A DNA stretch of 64,000 bases from Streptomyces sp. CG1 (GTDB taxonomy: Bacteria > Actinomycetota > Actinomycetes > Streptomycetales > Streptomycetaceae), in assembly GCF_041080625.1 (NCBI RefSeq), contig NZ_CP163518.1:7185501-7249500 (forward strand). Reading direction: 5' to 3'. The position numbers and the translations under genes were made by a program. Numbering within the stretch: the stretch's first letter is position 1; every line of letters begins with the position of its first letter. The notes under the pieces are model-generated. The model made no database searches. It was not told the origin of the DNA and worked only from the letters and a program-made list of their open reading frames with translations. This document shows positions 48,623 through 59,123 of the stretch, one piece after another.

Positions 48623-51600
48623 TTGAGTCAGCCGGAGTACGACAAGAGCGAGAAGCCGCTGATCGACCAGTTGGTGGCGATGGGGTGGGAGCACCTGCGG
48701 GGTGCGCCGCCGGGGAGCAGCACAGCGATCGATCCGCAGGCGTCCGCCCGCGCCGCGTTCACCGACGTCGTATACCCGGACCGGTTCCGTGACGCTGTGG
48801 CCCGGATCAACCCACGCCCCGGCGGCGGCACTTGGCTGTCGGATGCCCAGCTCGACCACGTCACCGCCCGCGTCCTCGGCACCGCCCGCGGACAGGGCCG
48901 TACCGGACGCGGCGTCGCTGGGAACCTCGACGTGACGCGGATGCTCCGGGACGGAATCCCCGCGCGTACCGTGCCCGGCTGGCGCAAGGGGGATCCCGAA
49001 CACATCCGACTCGTTGACTGGGACGGCGAGTTCAAGCGTGGCAACGACCTGCTGGCGGTCTCCCAGTTCCGGGTCGAGCGGAAGAACACAGGCCCCGTCA
49101 CGCCGGACATCGTCCTGTTCGTGAACGGCCTGCCCTGGGTGGTCGTGGAGTGCAAGGCGCCGCTCACGCCCCGGGCGGGGGAGGAGGCGGGCCCGGACAG
49201 CCGGGCCGCCCTGGACCAGGCGGTCGAGCAGCTCATCGGGTACGCAGGTGTTGAAGCCCCGGCGCCCGTGGCGGAGTTCGTGCGTTTTGCGCAGGTACTG
49301 GTCGCGACCGACCGCGACCACGCCGAGATGGGCACCGTGACCGCCGAGCCGGCGAACTTCGCGCCTTGGCGGTCCGTGTATCCGGCGTCCGAGGAACTGG
49401 TGCGCAAGGAGACCGGGAAACGGGCGGCGGCTCCGCTCAGCGACCAGGACGTCCTCGTCGCCGGTGCGCTGCGGCCCGCCCATCTCCTCACCCTCGTACG
49501 GGACTTCACGACCCAGGCGGGCAGAGGGCCCCGTACGGTCAAGGTGATCGGCCGCTACCAGCAGTTCCGCGCCGTGCAGAACCTCGCGCGGCGACTGCGG
49601 GACCGGCAGGCCGCGGCCGCAGCTGGCGAGCAACCGGCCCAGCGCGGTGGCGTCGTCTGGCACACCCAGGGCTCCGGCAAGAGCCTCACCATGGCGTTCC
49701 TGGTCCGGCACCTGCGCAGTGCCCCGGACCTCGCCGGGCACAAGGTGGTCGTGGTCACCGACCGGCTCGACCTGGAGAAGCAGATCCGCGAGAGCCTCGG
49801 GGCGGCAGAGGAGAAGATCCACCGGGCCAGCAGTGTGAAGAGGGCTCGTAAGTACCTTGAGGTCGACGTACCCGACGTGGTCCTGGTGATGATCCAGAAG
49901 GCCCGCAAGGACGACACCGTCGACGACGGCACACAGGAGTCGCTCGGCGAGGAGCCCGACGCCGAACAGCATCTGCACAACCGCATCGCCAATCCGAGCG
50001 CGGACATCGTGGTGCTGGTCGACGAGGCCCACCGGGGGCACGCAACCTGGCAGCACGCCCGGCTGCGCGCGATGCTCCCGAACGCTGCCGTGGTCGGCTT
50101 CACCGGTACGCCGATCATCAGCAAGAACCGGAAGACGACCGAGGAGATCTTCGGCAGCTACGCCGACATCTACACCCTGCGCGACGCTGAACGGGACGGG
50201 TCCGTGGTCCCGGTGCGTTACGAGGCGTACAGCGTGCCGCTGGAAGTGGTCGAGCAGGCCGCGCTGGACCTTCGCTTCGACGAGGAGGTGCCGGACGACC
50301 CGGAGCAGCGGGAACGGGTGCTGAAGAAGTTCGCCCGCCGCAAGGAGGTCCTGGAAGCGCCGTCCGTGATCGCTTACAAGGCCGATCACATGCTGCGGCA
50401 CTGGGCGAGGTTCGCGCTGCCCGACCGCTTCGGCGCGCAGATCGTGGGGGTGACGCGAAAGGCGGCCGTACAGTACCGGGCCGAGCTGCTGAAGGCGCGG
50501 GACCGGCTGCTGGAACGCCTGGACGCGCTCGATCCGGCGCTGCGCTACGACCCGTTCGCTGCCCAGCATGCCAGCGACGAGGAGCGCGAACTGCTCGACC
50601 TGCAGGACCACCGGGATCTTCTCGCCTCCGTCGACGCGGCCGTGGTGATCTCCGAGGCACAGAACGGACGGACCGACCCCGACTCCTGGAAGAACTGGAC
50701 GGGAAAGTCCCAGCAGCGGAAGTACATCGCGCGGTTCAAGAAGGGGTTGGGTGATCCGCTCGCCGCAGCCGATGACCCGTCCTGGGACGCCGACACCCAC
50801 GGGACGGAGAATCCCGGGTGGGGAACGGCCGGGTCGTACGGTGAGGCCTGGCACACGGAGAGGGAAGCAAAGCCCTCGGCGGACGGTGGGGAACCGGAAG
50901 AGGAGCCCCTCGCCTTCCTGGTCGTGCAGTCGATGCTGCTCACCGGCTTCGACGCCCCCGTCGAGCAGGTCCTCTACCTCGACTGCGCCCTCTCCGGTGT
51001 GAACCTGCTCCAGGCCATCGCCCGCACCAATCGGCCCTACCCAGCGAAGAAGTGGGGGCAGGTCGTCGACTACATCGGCATCGGTCCAGAACTGGCACGC
51101 TCCCTGGGCGAGTACGAACAGGCCCACCTGCGCCAGGTACTCGGCTACGACCAGGTGTCGGCAGAGCATCTGTCCCGGGACTACGACCCGTCCAGTGAGG
51201 AGGACAGGAAGAAGCAGCCGGACCGCGACCAGCTCCTGGTGCGGACCGACATCGCGGCCGACGCCCTGTTGCGGGACCTGGACAAGAGAGTTACCGCCTT
51301 CCTCGCGGACCGGGGCATCACCTCGCTCGCCGGGGAGGCGCAGCGCGAGGATCTGCTCGCGGCCCTCGCCGACCCGCTGCTGCGCGCCGAGTTCGACGAA
51401 CTCGTACGCGACTTCCTCACCGCCCTGAACGCGGTGCTCCCGCGCCCCGCCGCGCTCGCGTACGAGGACCGGGCACGGCTCCTCGGCGAGGTCCAGTACC
51501 TGGCGCGGCAGCGCTACCTCGACGGGCGCGACCACTTCAGCCCGCGCCGCTACGGCGCCAAGGTGCGTCAGCTCATCTCCCGTCACCTGAAGGTGTCCCG

Positions 51601-52225
51601 GATCGAGCAGCGGATCCCGCCCGTGGAACTCTCCGCGCCGGACTTCATGGCCCGGGTCGACGCCAACCCGAGCCCACGTGCGAGAACCGCGTACATGAGC
51701 AGCAGGCTGAGTCTGCACATCACCGCGAAGATCGGTTCCGACCGGGCCCGCTACACGAAATTCAGCGAGCGTCTCGACACGATCGTCCAGCGCATGGCCC
51801 AGGACTTCGAGCAGGCCGCCGCCGACCTGGCGCGGCTCGTCTCGGACATCAACGCGGCGGAGAGCACGGACCGGGACGGGGACGGCCTGGATCCGTGGAC
51901 CGAAGGGCCGGTGTGCCGGCTGCTGCGGCAGCAGCTCGAAGAGGAGGGGGCGGTTCCGGGACCGCCCGGTGCGGACATCGAACTGGCGGCGCGGGCCCTC
52001 ACCTCCGAGATCGCGATCCTTGTGCGACCGCGGCACTTCGTCACCATGGCCGACGCGCAGAACCAGGTCCGCAGACAGCTGCGCGGCTATCTGGAGGAGC
52101 ACCTCGACATGGACTGGGACGACACCGGCGTCCTCGCGAACCACCTTGTGGAACTGGCACTGGAGCGGCGCGACGACTTCCTCCGGTACGGGGAGCGGAA
52201 GGACGGCGATGCGACGAGCGGGTGA
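48623..52225 (+). CDS. hsdR: type I restriction endonuclease (HsdR)
   Basis: The 1200-residue motor/nuclease subunit has the PD-(D/E)XK nuclease near the N-terminus (D162, then E176 and K178 in VVECKAPL). Two RecA-like domains follow: Walker A HTQGSGKS with K353, DEAH at D467, and GFTGTPI. The C-terminal helical part binds HsdM/HsdS. TTG at 48623 is selected because GGGGAGG lies 6 nt upstream; the GTG at 48581 has no site. It cuts unmodified DNA after translocation. Confidence 0.94.
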   Translation: MSQPEYDKSEKPLIDQLVAMGWEHLRGAPPGSSTAIDPQASARAAFTDVVYPDRFRDAVARINPRPGGGTWLSDAQLDHVTARVLGTARGQGRTGRGVAGNLDVTRMLRDGIPARTVPGWRKGDPEHIRLVDWDGEFKRGNDLLAVSQFRVERKNTGPVTPDIVLFVNGLPWVVVECKAPLTPRAGEEAGPDSRAALDQAVEQLIGYAGVEAPAPVAEFVRFAQVLVATDRDHAEMGTVTAEPANFAPWRSVYPASEELVRKETGKRAAAPLSDQDVLVAGALRPAHLLTLVRDFTTQAGRGPRTVKVIGRYQQFRAVQNLARRLRDRQAAAAAGEQPAQRGGVVWHTQGSGKSLTMAFLVRHLRSAPDLAGHKVVVVTDRLDLEKQIRESLGAAEEKIHRASSVKRARKYLEVDVPDVVLVMIQKARKDDTVDDGTQESLGEEPDAEQHLHNRIANPSADIVVLVDEAHRGHATWQHARLRAMLPNAAVVGFTGTPIISKNRKTTEEIFGSYADIYTLRDAERDGSVVPVRYEAYSVPLEVVEQAALDLRFDEEVPDDPEQRERVLKKFARRKEVLEAPSVIAYKADHMLRHWARFALPDRFGAQIVGVTRKAAVQYRAELLKARDRLLERLDALDPALRYDPFAAQHASDEERELLDLQDHRDLLASVDAAVVISEAQNGRTDPDSWKNWTGKSQQRKYIARFKKGLGDPLAAADDPSWDADTHGTENPGWGTAGSYGEAWHTEREAKPSADGGEPEEEPLAFLVVQSMLLTGFDAPVEQVLYLDCALSGVNLLQAIARTNRPYPAKKWGQVVDYIGIGPELARSLGEYEQAHLRQVLGYDQVSAEHLSRDYDPSSEEDRKKQPDRDQLLVRTDIAADALLRDLDKRVTAFLADRGITSLAGEAQREDLLAALADPLLRAEFDELVRDFLTALNAVLPRPAALAYEDRARLLGEVQYLARQRYLDGRDHFSPRRYGAKVRQLISRHLKVSRIEQRIPPVELSAPDFMARVDANPSPRARTAYMSSRLSLHITAKIGSDRARYTKFSERLDTIVQRMAQDFEQAAADLARLVSDINAAESTDRDGDGLDPWTEGPVCRLLRQQLEEEGAVPGPPGADIELAARALTSEIAILVRPRHFVTMADAQNQVRRQLRGYLEEHLDMDWDDTGVLANHLVELALERRDDFLRYGERKDGDATSG

Positions 52226-52271
52226 CCGAGCCGGGCGGACCGATGTCGGAGCCGGGTGGTAGTAATGCCGG

Positions 52272-53003
52272 GTGAGCGCTTCGGTCCAGCAGGCGATCGC
52301 CTCCCTCCCGGTTCCCGAGGGGTGGGCGTGGGAGGTCGTCGTGCGCCCGCGCCGCCGCACACTCGGCATTGAGGTGACCCCCGACGGAGAGGTCCGGTTC
52401 GCGGTCCCCGCCGACGCCGAGCCCCAGGCCGTAGCCGACGCCGTACGCTCCCGGCTGCCGAGGCTGGCCGAGGAGGTACGACGCCGACAGGATCGCGCAC
52501 AGGCGCCGGTCAAGCAGCTCGTAGAGGGCACCGGATTCGCGTACCTCGGACGCCGTCACCGATTGAAGATCGTCGCGGCGGAGAACGGCCGACGGGTGCG
52601 CCTGTACCGGGGGTGGCTGGAACTGCCGCGGCCGGTCACCCCGCACGAGGGCGGGCGCCGGATTGCCGAGTGGTACACGGAGCGTGGCCGGCAATGGCTG
52701 CCGGCACGTACGACATCGTTGGCATCGCGGGTCGGTGTGGCCATACCACCGGTCACGGTGGTCGATCTGGGGCGCCGTTGGGGGGCGTGCACGTCTTCCG
52801 GCGCGATCTCGGTGCACTGGGCGGTCATGCAGTTGCCCGCGACCTTGGTGGATCTCGTTCTCGTACACGAACTGTGTCATCTACGCGTTCCGGGACACGG
52901 GGCGGCTTTCCGGCGGGAGGTGCGGCTCGCCGTGCCGGACGCCTTGGCGCTGGAGAGACGGTTTGAGCAGGAAGAGCCGCTGCTGTGGAGGGGCGCGGTC
53001 TGA
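52272..53003 (+). CDS. YgjP/SprT-like zinc metallopeptidase
   Basis: A 243-residue protein with the M48-type motif HELCHLRVPGH (H199, E200, H203) and an N-terminal beta region typical of YgjP (DUF45/COG1451). It lies 46 bp after hsdR in the same direction. YgjP homologues are found next to type I systems in many bacteria, perhaps to process or remove HsdR; a specific role is not proven. Confidence 0.88.
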   Translation: MSASVQQAIASLPVPEGWAWEVVVRPRRRTLGIEVTPDGEVRFAVPADAEPQAVADAVRSRLPRLAEEVRRRQDRAQAPVKQLVEGTGFAYLGRRHRLKIVAAENGRRVRLYRGWLELPRPVTPHEGGRRIAEWYTERGRQWLPARTTSLASRVGVAIPPVTVVDLGRRWGACTSSGAISVHWAVMQLPATLVDLVLVHELCHLRVPGHGAAFRREVRLAVPDALALERRFEQEEPLLWRGAV

Positions 53004-53140
53004 GCAGGCGCTTCCAAATCCCCGGCCAAGCGGATCTGATCAAGGCTGGAGTGGTACCGCGCCCATGTAAAGGGCGCGGGGATCTGCGCGACCAGCCACG
53101 ATGAACCCACGGTTTCCCAGCCGCATGTCCAGTGGATCAC

Positions 53141-53935
53141 TCAGGCGCCCTGGGCGTTGTCGAAGAACTTCTCCAAGAGCGGCGCCAGCACCTGAGGATC
53201 CACCATGTGGGTCTGGCCCGCCAACTCGCGGTACGAACCCTCGGGCGCCGCCCTGGAGATCTCACGGCTCGCCTCCCGCATCCACCCCGGGCTCGCGCCG
53301 CCGGCCACGGCCAGGACCGGTACGGAGATCGCCGCGAGTTGCTCGCGCGGAAGCAGACCGTCGCCCATGACCGTGTCGTCGTGGGCGAGACTCGGAGCCA
53401 CAGCCTCCATACCGGCCCACATCGGCGACTGTCGAGCGCCCTGGATCATCTCCTCGCCGAGGCCGGTCAGCCGCAGGAACAGCTCCACCGCGTCCCCCCG
53501 TCGGCCGTCCGCGAGCGCCTCCGTCAGGGCCTCCTTGTACGTGGCCTCGCGCTCGGCGCCGTCCTGGAGAAAGTCGGCGTACGGCACCTCATAGACGGCC
53601 ACCCGGCGCACCGGCAGCCCGCTCGCCGCCGCCTCCAGTACGAGCGCGCCGCCCGAGGAGACCCCGAACAGCGCCGCGTCACCGCCCACGGCGCCGATCA
53701 GCGCGGCCAAGTCCTCGACCTCGCGCGCGACCGAGTACGGCGCCGTGTCACCGCTCGCGCCTCGGCCCCGGCGGTCGTAGACGACGGCCGTGCAGCGGTC
53801 CGCGAGCCGGTGCGCCAGGGGCGCCATGGTGCCCCCGGTGGACATCGCGCCGCTCACCAGGATCACCGTCGGCCCCTGGCCGGTCACTTGGTACGCGAGA
53901 GCCGTGCCGTCGCGCGAAGTCGTCTTCTTGTCCAT
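53141..53935 (-). CDS. alpha/beta-fold hydrolase
   Basis: A 264-residue hydrolase with oxyanion segment VSGAMSTGG, nucleophile in GVSSGGAL, and a C-terminal His in LAGQTHMV. No signal peptide. The substrate is unknown. It begins the core region to the right of the defence island. Confidence 0.9.
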   Translation of the reverse strand: MDKKTTSRDGTALAYQVTGQGPTVILVSGAMSTGGTMAPLAHRLADRCTAVVYDRRGRGASGDTAPYSVAREVEDLAALIGAVGGDAALFGVSSGGALVLEAAASGLPVRRVAVYEVPYADFLQDGAEREATYKEALTEALADGRRGDAVELFLRLTGLGEEMIQGARQSPMWAGMEAVAPSLAHDDTVMGDGLLPREQLAAISVPVLAVAGGASPGWMREASREISRAAPEGSYRELAGQTHMVDPQVLAPLLEKFFDNAQGA

Positions 53936-53972
53936 GCCGGTGCAGACTGCCGTACCGGCATGAACTCATCGC

Positions 53973-54296
53973 TCACGACACGTCGACGTCGTAGAAGCAG
54001 TAGTGATCCTTGATCTCCGCCACTCCCGGCTTCGGATCCGGGTACGCCCAGACCAGGTCCGGCGCGTCCGGCAGCGACCAGTACGACGCCGTGCCCTTGA
54101 AGGGGCAGACGGTGTGGGTGCCGGAGGGGGTGAGCAGGTCGAGGCGCACGTCCTCGACGGGGATGTAGTACCGAACCGGGCTGCCCGTCTCGCGCAGCAC
54201 CAGGGGACGGTCGGACTCCGCGAGCACCAGATCGCCGTGCACCACGCGCACGTGCTGCTCGCTCTTCTCGATGGTGATGGTGTGTCCTGTGGCCAT
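53973..54296 (-). CDS. DUF427-family protein
   Basis: The 107-residue product contains VCPFKGTASYWSL and the C-terminal KDHYCFYDVDVS, signature stretches of DUF427. The function is unknown. ATG at 54296 is used; the longer frame upstream covers the divergent LOG gene. The two genes are 51 bp apart and share one promoter region. Confidence 0.9.
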   Translation of the reverse strand: MATGHTITIEKSEQHVRVVHGDLVLAESDRPLVLRETGSPVRYYIPVEDVRLDLLTPSGTHTVCPFKGTASYWSLPDAPDLVWAYPDPKPGVAEIKDHYCFYDVDVS

Positions 54297-54347
54297 ATCT
54301 GGACAGCACCGGCGGGCGCCCGGTTCTTCCCGCGTACGGTGAGGGCC

Positions 54348-54887
54348 ATGAACATCTGCGTCTTCCTGTCCGCCGCCGACCTCGACGAGCGGTACACGCG
54401 CCCCGCGCGCGAGTTCGCGGAACTGATCGGCAAGGCCGGTCACACCCTGGTGTGGGGCGGTTCCGACGTCGGTCTGATGAAGGTCGTCGCCGACGGGGTG
54501 CAGGAGACGGGCGGCCGGCTGCTGGGCGTCTCCGTGGAGTTCCTCGCGAACAAGACGCGGCCCGGCGCCGACGAGATGGTCATCGCCGCCGACCTCGCCG
54601 AACGCAAGAAGCTGCTGCTGGAGAAGGCGGACGCCGTGGTGATCATGGTGGGCGGCACCGGCACGCTGGACGAGGCCACCGAGATCCTGGAGCTGAAGAA
54701 GCACGGCCGCACCGAGAAGCCGGTCGTCCTGCTGAACACCGCGGGCTTCTACGACGGCCTGCACGAGCAGTTCCTTCGCATGGAGGACGAGGGCTTCCTG
54801 CCGCGTCCGCTCTCCGAGCTGATGTTCTTCGCCGAGGAGCCGGTGGCCGCGCTGGCGTACCTGGAGGAGGCTCTGTCCGGCCGCTGA
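54348..54887 (+). CDS. LOG-family protein (TIGR00730; cytokinin-riboside phosphoribohydrolase-like)
   Basis: A 179-residue Rossmann-fold protein with LVWGGSDVGLMKVVADG and the motif VGGTGTLDEATE (PGGxGTxxE type, first Pro replaced by Val). LOG enzymes release adenine bases from nucleotides. ATG 54348 has GAGGG upstream. It is followed by an SDR gene. Confidence 0.88.
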   Translation: MNICVFLSAADLDERYTRPAREFAELIGKAGHTLVWGGSDVGLMKVVADGVQETGGRLLGVSVEFLANKTRPGADEMVIAADLAERKKLLLEKADAVVIMVGGTGTLDEATEILELKKHGRTEKPVVLLNTAGFYDGLHEQFLRMEDEGFLPRPLSELMFFAEEPVAALAYLEEALSGR

Positions 54888-54903
54888 TGCGAGCATGGCG
54901 GTC

Positions 54904-55593
54904 ATGGCTACTCATGTGATCACCGGGGCCGGGTCCGGCATCGGCGCGGCCGTCGCCCGCCGTCTGCACGCGCGCGGGGACGAACTCGTCCTGCACGCGC
55001 GCGACGCGGGCCGCGCGAAGGAACTGGCGGCCGAGTTCCCCGGTGCCCGGACCCTGGTGGGCGACCTCGCCGACCCGGACAAACTGTCCTGGGCCTTCTC
55101 GCACCAGACGCTCCCGGACCGCGTCGACTCGTTGCTGCACATCGCCGGCGTCGTCGACCTCGGCGAGGTCGGCGACCTGACTCCCAAGGCCTGGCGCCAC
55201 CAGCTCAACGTCAACCTGATCGCGCCCGCCGAGCTGACCCGGCACTTCCTGCCCCAGCTGCGCGCGGCCCGCGGCCATGTGATCTTCGTCAACTCCGGGT
55301 CCGGTCTCAACGCCCACGCCGGCTGGTCCGCGTACGCCGCCTCCAAGCACGGCCTGAAGGCCCTCGCCGACTCGCTCCGCCACGAGGAGCACGGCAACGG
55401 CGTCCGCGTCACCTCGGTCTACCCCGGCCGCACGGCCAGCCCCATGCAGGCCAAGGTCCACCAGCAGGAGGGCAAGGACTACGACGCCGCGAAGTGGATC
55501 GACCCCGAGTCGGTGGCCACCACGATCCTGATGGCTCTGGACCTGCCGAGGGACGCGGAGGTCAACGACCTGACGGTACGACCGGGGCACTGA
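54904..55593 (+). CDS. short-chain dehydrogenase/reductase
   Basis: A 229-residue oxidoreductase with TGAGSGIG for NAD(P)H, catalytic Ser near FVNSGSG and the YxxxK motif YAASK. The ATG at 54904 (MATHVITGAGSG) fits the family start; ATG 54895 is 3 codons earlier. The substrate is unknown. Confidence 0.9.
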   Translation: MATHVITGAGSGIGAAVARRLHARGDELVLHARDAGRAKELAAEFPGARTLVGDLADPDKLSWAFSHQTLPDRVDSLLHIAGVVDLGEVGDLTPKAWRHQLNVNLIAPAELTRHFLPQLRAARGHVIFVNSGSGLNAHAGWSAYAASKHGLKALADSLRHEEHGNGVRVTSVYPGRTASPMQAKVHQQEGKDYDAAKWIDPESVATTILMALDLPRDAEVNDLTVRPGH

Positions 55594-55642
55594 CCGCTTC
55601 ACGGCAGAGTCGGGAGGCGGGTGTTCGGCATACCCTGCCGGG

Positions 55643-56650
55643 GTGAGTGAGAACAGCAAGTTCAGGTTCCCGGCGGCCACCGGGGTCGGCTCCATGCCGG
55701 GTGGCGATGCGCGCGAGGCCGCCAAGACGGTCACCGGTACCTTCGAGGACTTCCCGTTCCTGCCCGAGCTGCCCGCCCGCGGGCCCGGCGCCGACATGAC
55801 CGGCCGTACCGCGGGGATGCTCGTCGAGCTGTACGCGCGCGTGGAGCCCAGCGGCTGGCGGATCGGGGACCGGCCGGGCCGGGACACCAAGCGGGCCCGG
55901 TCCTGGCTGGGGGAGGACCTGGACGCCCTGGAGGAGTTCGCCCAGGGGTACGAGGGCGACCTGAAGGTGCAGGCGGTCGGGCCGTGGACCCTGGCCGCCG
56001 CGCTCGAGCTGAAGAACGGCGAGGCCGCCCTCTCCGACCCCGGCGCCTGCCGTGACCTCGCCGCCTCGCTCACCGAGGGGCTGCGGCTCCACCTGGCCGA
56101 GGTCCACCGCCGCATCCCCGGCGCCCGGCTCGTCCTCCAGCTCGACGAGCCCTCCCTCACCGCCGTACTGCGCGGACAGGTCCGTACCGCCAGCGGCTAC
56201 CGCACGCACCGTGCCGCGGACCGGCAGGTCGTGGAGGCCACCCTGCGGGACGTGATCTCGGTCCATGGCGACGGGCCCGTGATCGTGCACTCCTGCGCCC
56301 CTGACGTGCCGTTCGCGCTGCTGCGCCGGGCCGGCGCGGCAGCCGTCTCCTTCGACTTCTCGCTTCTCACCGAGCGTGACGACGACGTGATCGGCGAGGC
56401 CGTCGAGGCCGGCACGCGGCTGTTCGCCGGAGTCGTGAGCGGGACTCAAGGGCCATTGTCAGACCCTGCCGGTAGCGTCATGGGTGTCAGGACGCTGTGG
56501 CGCAGGCTGGGACTGCATCCGGGGTTGCTCACGGAGGCGGTCACGGTCACCCCGGCGTGCGGTCTCGCGGGCGCTTCCCCCACGTACGCACGCCAGGCGC
56601 TCGCCCACTGCGCCCGGGCGGCGAGATCCCTCGCGGACAACCCAGAGTAA
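55643..56650 (+). CDS. methionine-synthase-like protein (cobalamin-independent, MetE C-terminal type)
   Basis: The 335-residue protein has the MetE-like beta-barrel: VGSMPGGDAREAA, substrate segment LQLDEPSL, and zinc ligands VHSC and TPACGLAGASP. It lacks the N-terminal half of MetE, as in a group of Streptomyces proteins annotated as methionine synthase. The methyl donor is uncertain. The ligA gene follows closely. Confidence 0.88.
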   Translation: MSENSKFRFPAATGVGSMPGGDAREAAKTVTGTFEDFPFLPELPARGPGADMTGRTAGMLVELYARVEPSGWRIGDRPGRDTKRARSWLGEDLDALEEFAQGYEGDLKVQAVGPWTLAAALELKNGEAALSDPGACRDLAASLTEGLRLHLAEVHRRIPGARLVLQLDEPSLTAVLRGQVRTASGYRTHRAADRQVVEATLRDVISVHGDGPVIVHSCAPDVPFALLRRAGAAAVSFDFSLLTERDDDVIGEAVEAGTRLFAGVVSGTQGPLSDPAGSVMGVRTLWRRLGLHPGLLTEAVTVTPACGLAGASPTYARQALAHCARAARSLADNPE

Positions 56651-58864
<2,214 letters not shown>

Positions 58865-58872
58865 CGGTTGAA

Positions 58873-58922
58873 GGCCACCCGTTCGGCGCATATCAGTTGC
58901 ATACGGGTGGCCCGGGCGCATT
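58873..58922 (+). terminator. terminator hairpin after ligA
   Basis: Perfect arms GGCCACCCGT / ACGGGTGGCC with a 30-nt loop begin 9 nt after the ligA stop. The remaining gap to rmdB, about 200 bp, shows no gene. Confidence 0.6.
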
Positions 58923-59123
58923 CGGGCAACCGTCGACGACCGGTGCCCGTGGAAGCCTTCCGCGGCCTACTGTTGGGATGTGCACCTGCCGTGCCCAGCT
59001 GCGGTTGGGGCATCCTCGTGCGCTCCGAGCGTGCGCGGAAGGTTTCTTCAACGCGGAGCTGCTGATGGGTGTCGGACATCGGGCCGCGTGGCGTGGGCAC
59101 CGCCGGCTGTGAGAGGGACGGGA

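Noticed and set aside
48566..52531. 1321-codon open frame antisense to hsdR and the metallopeptidase
   Set aside because: It lies opposite hsdR and has the Arg/Gly/Pro-rich composition of a high-GC shadow frame. No motif found.
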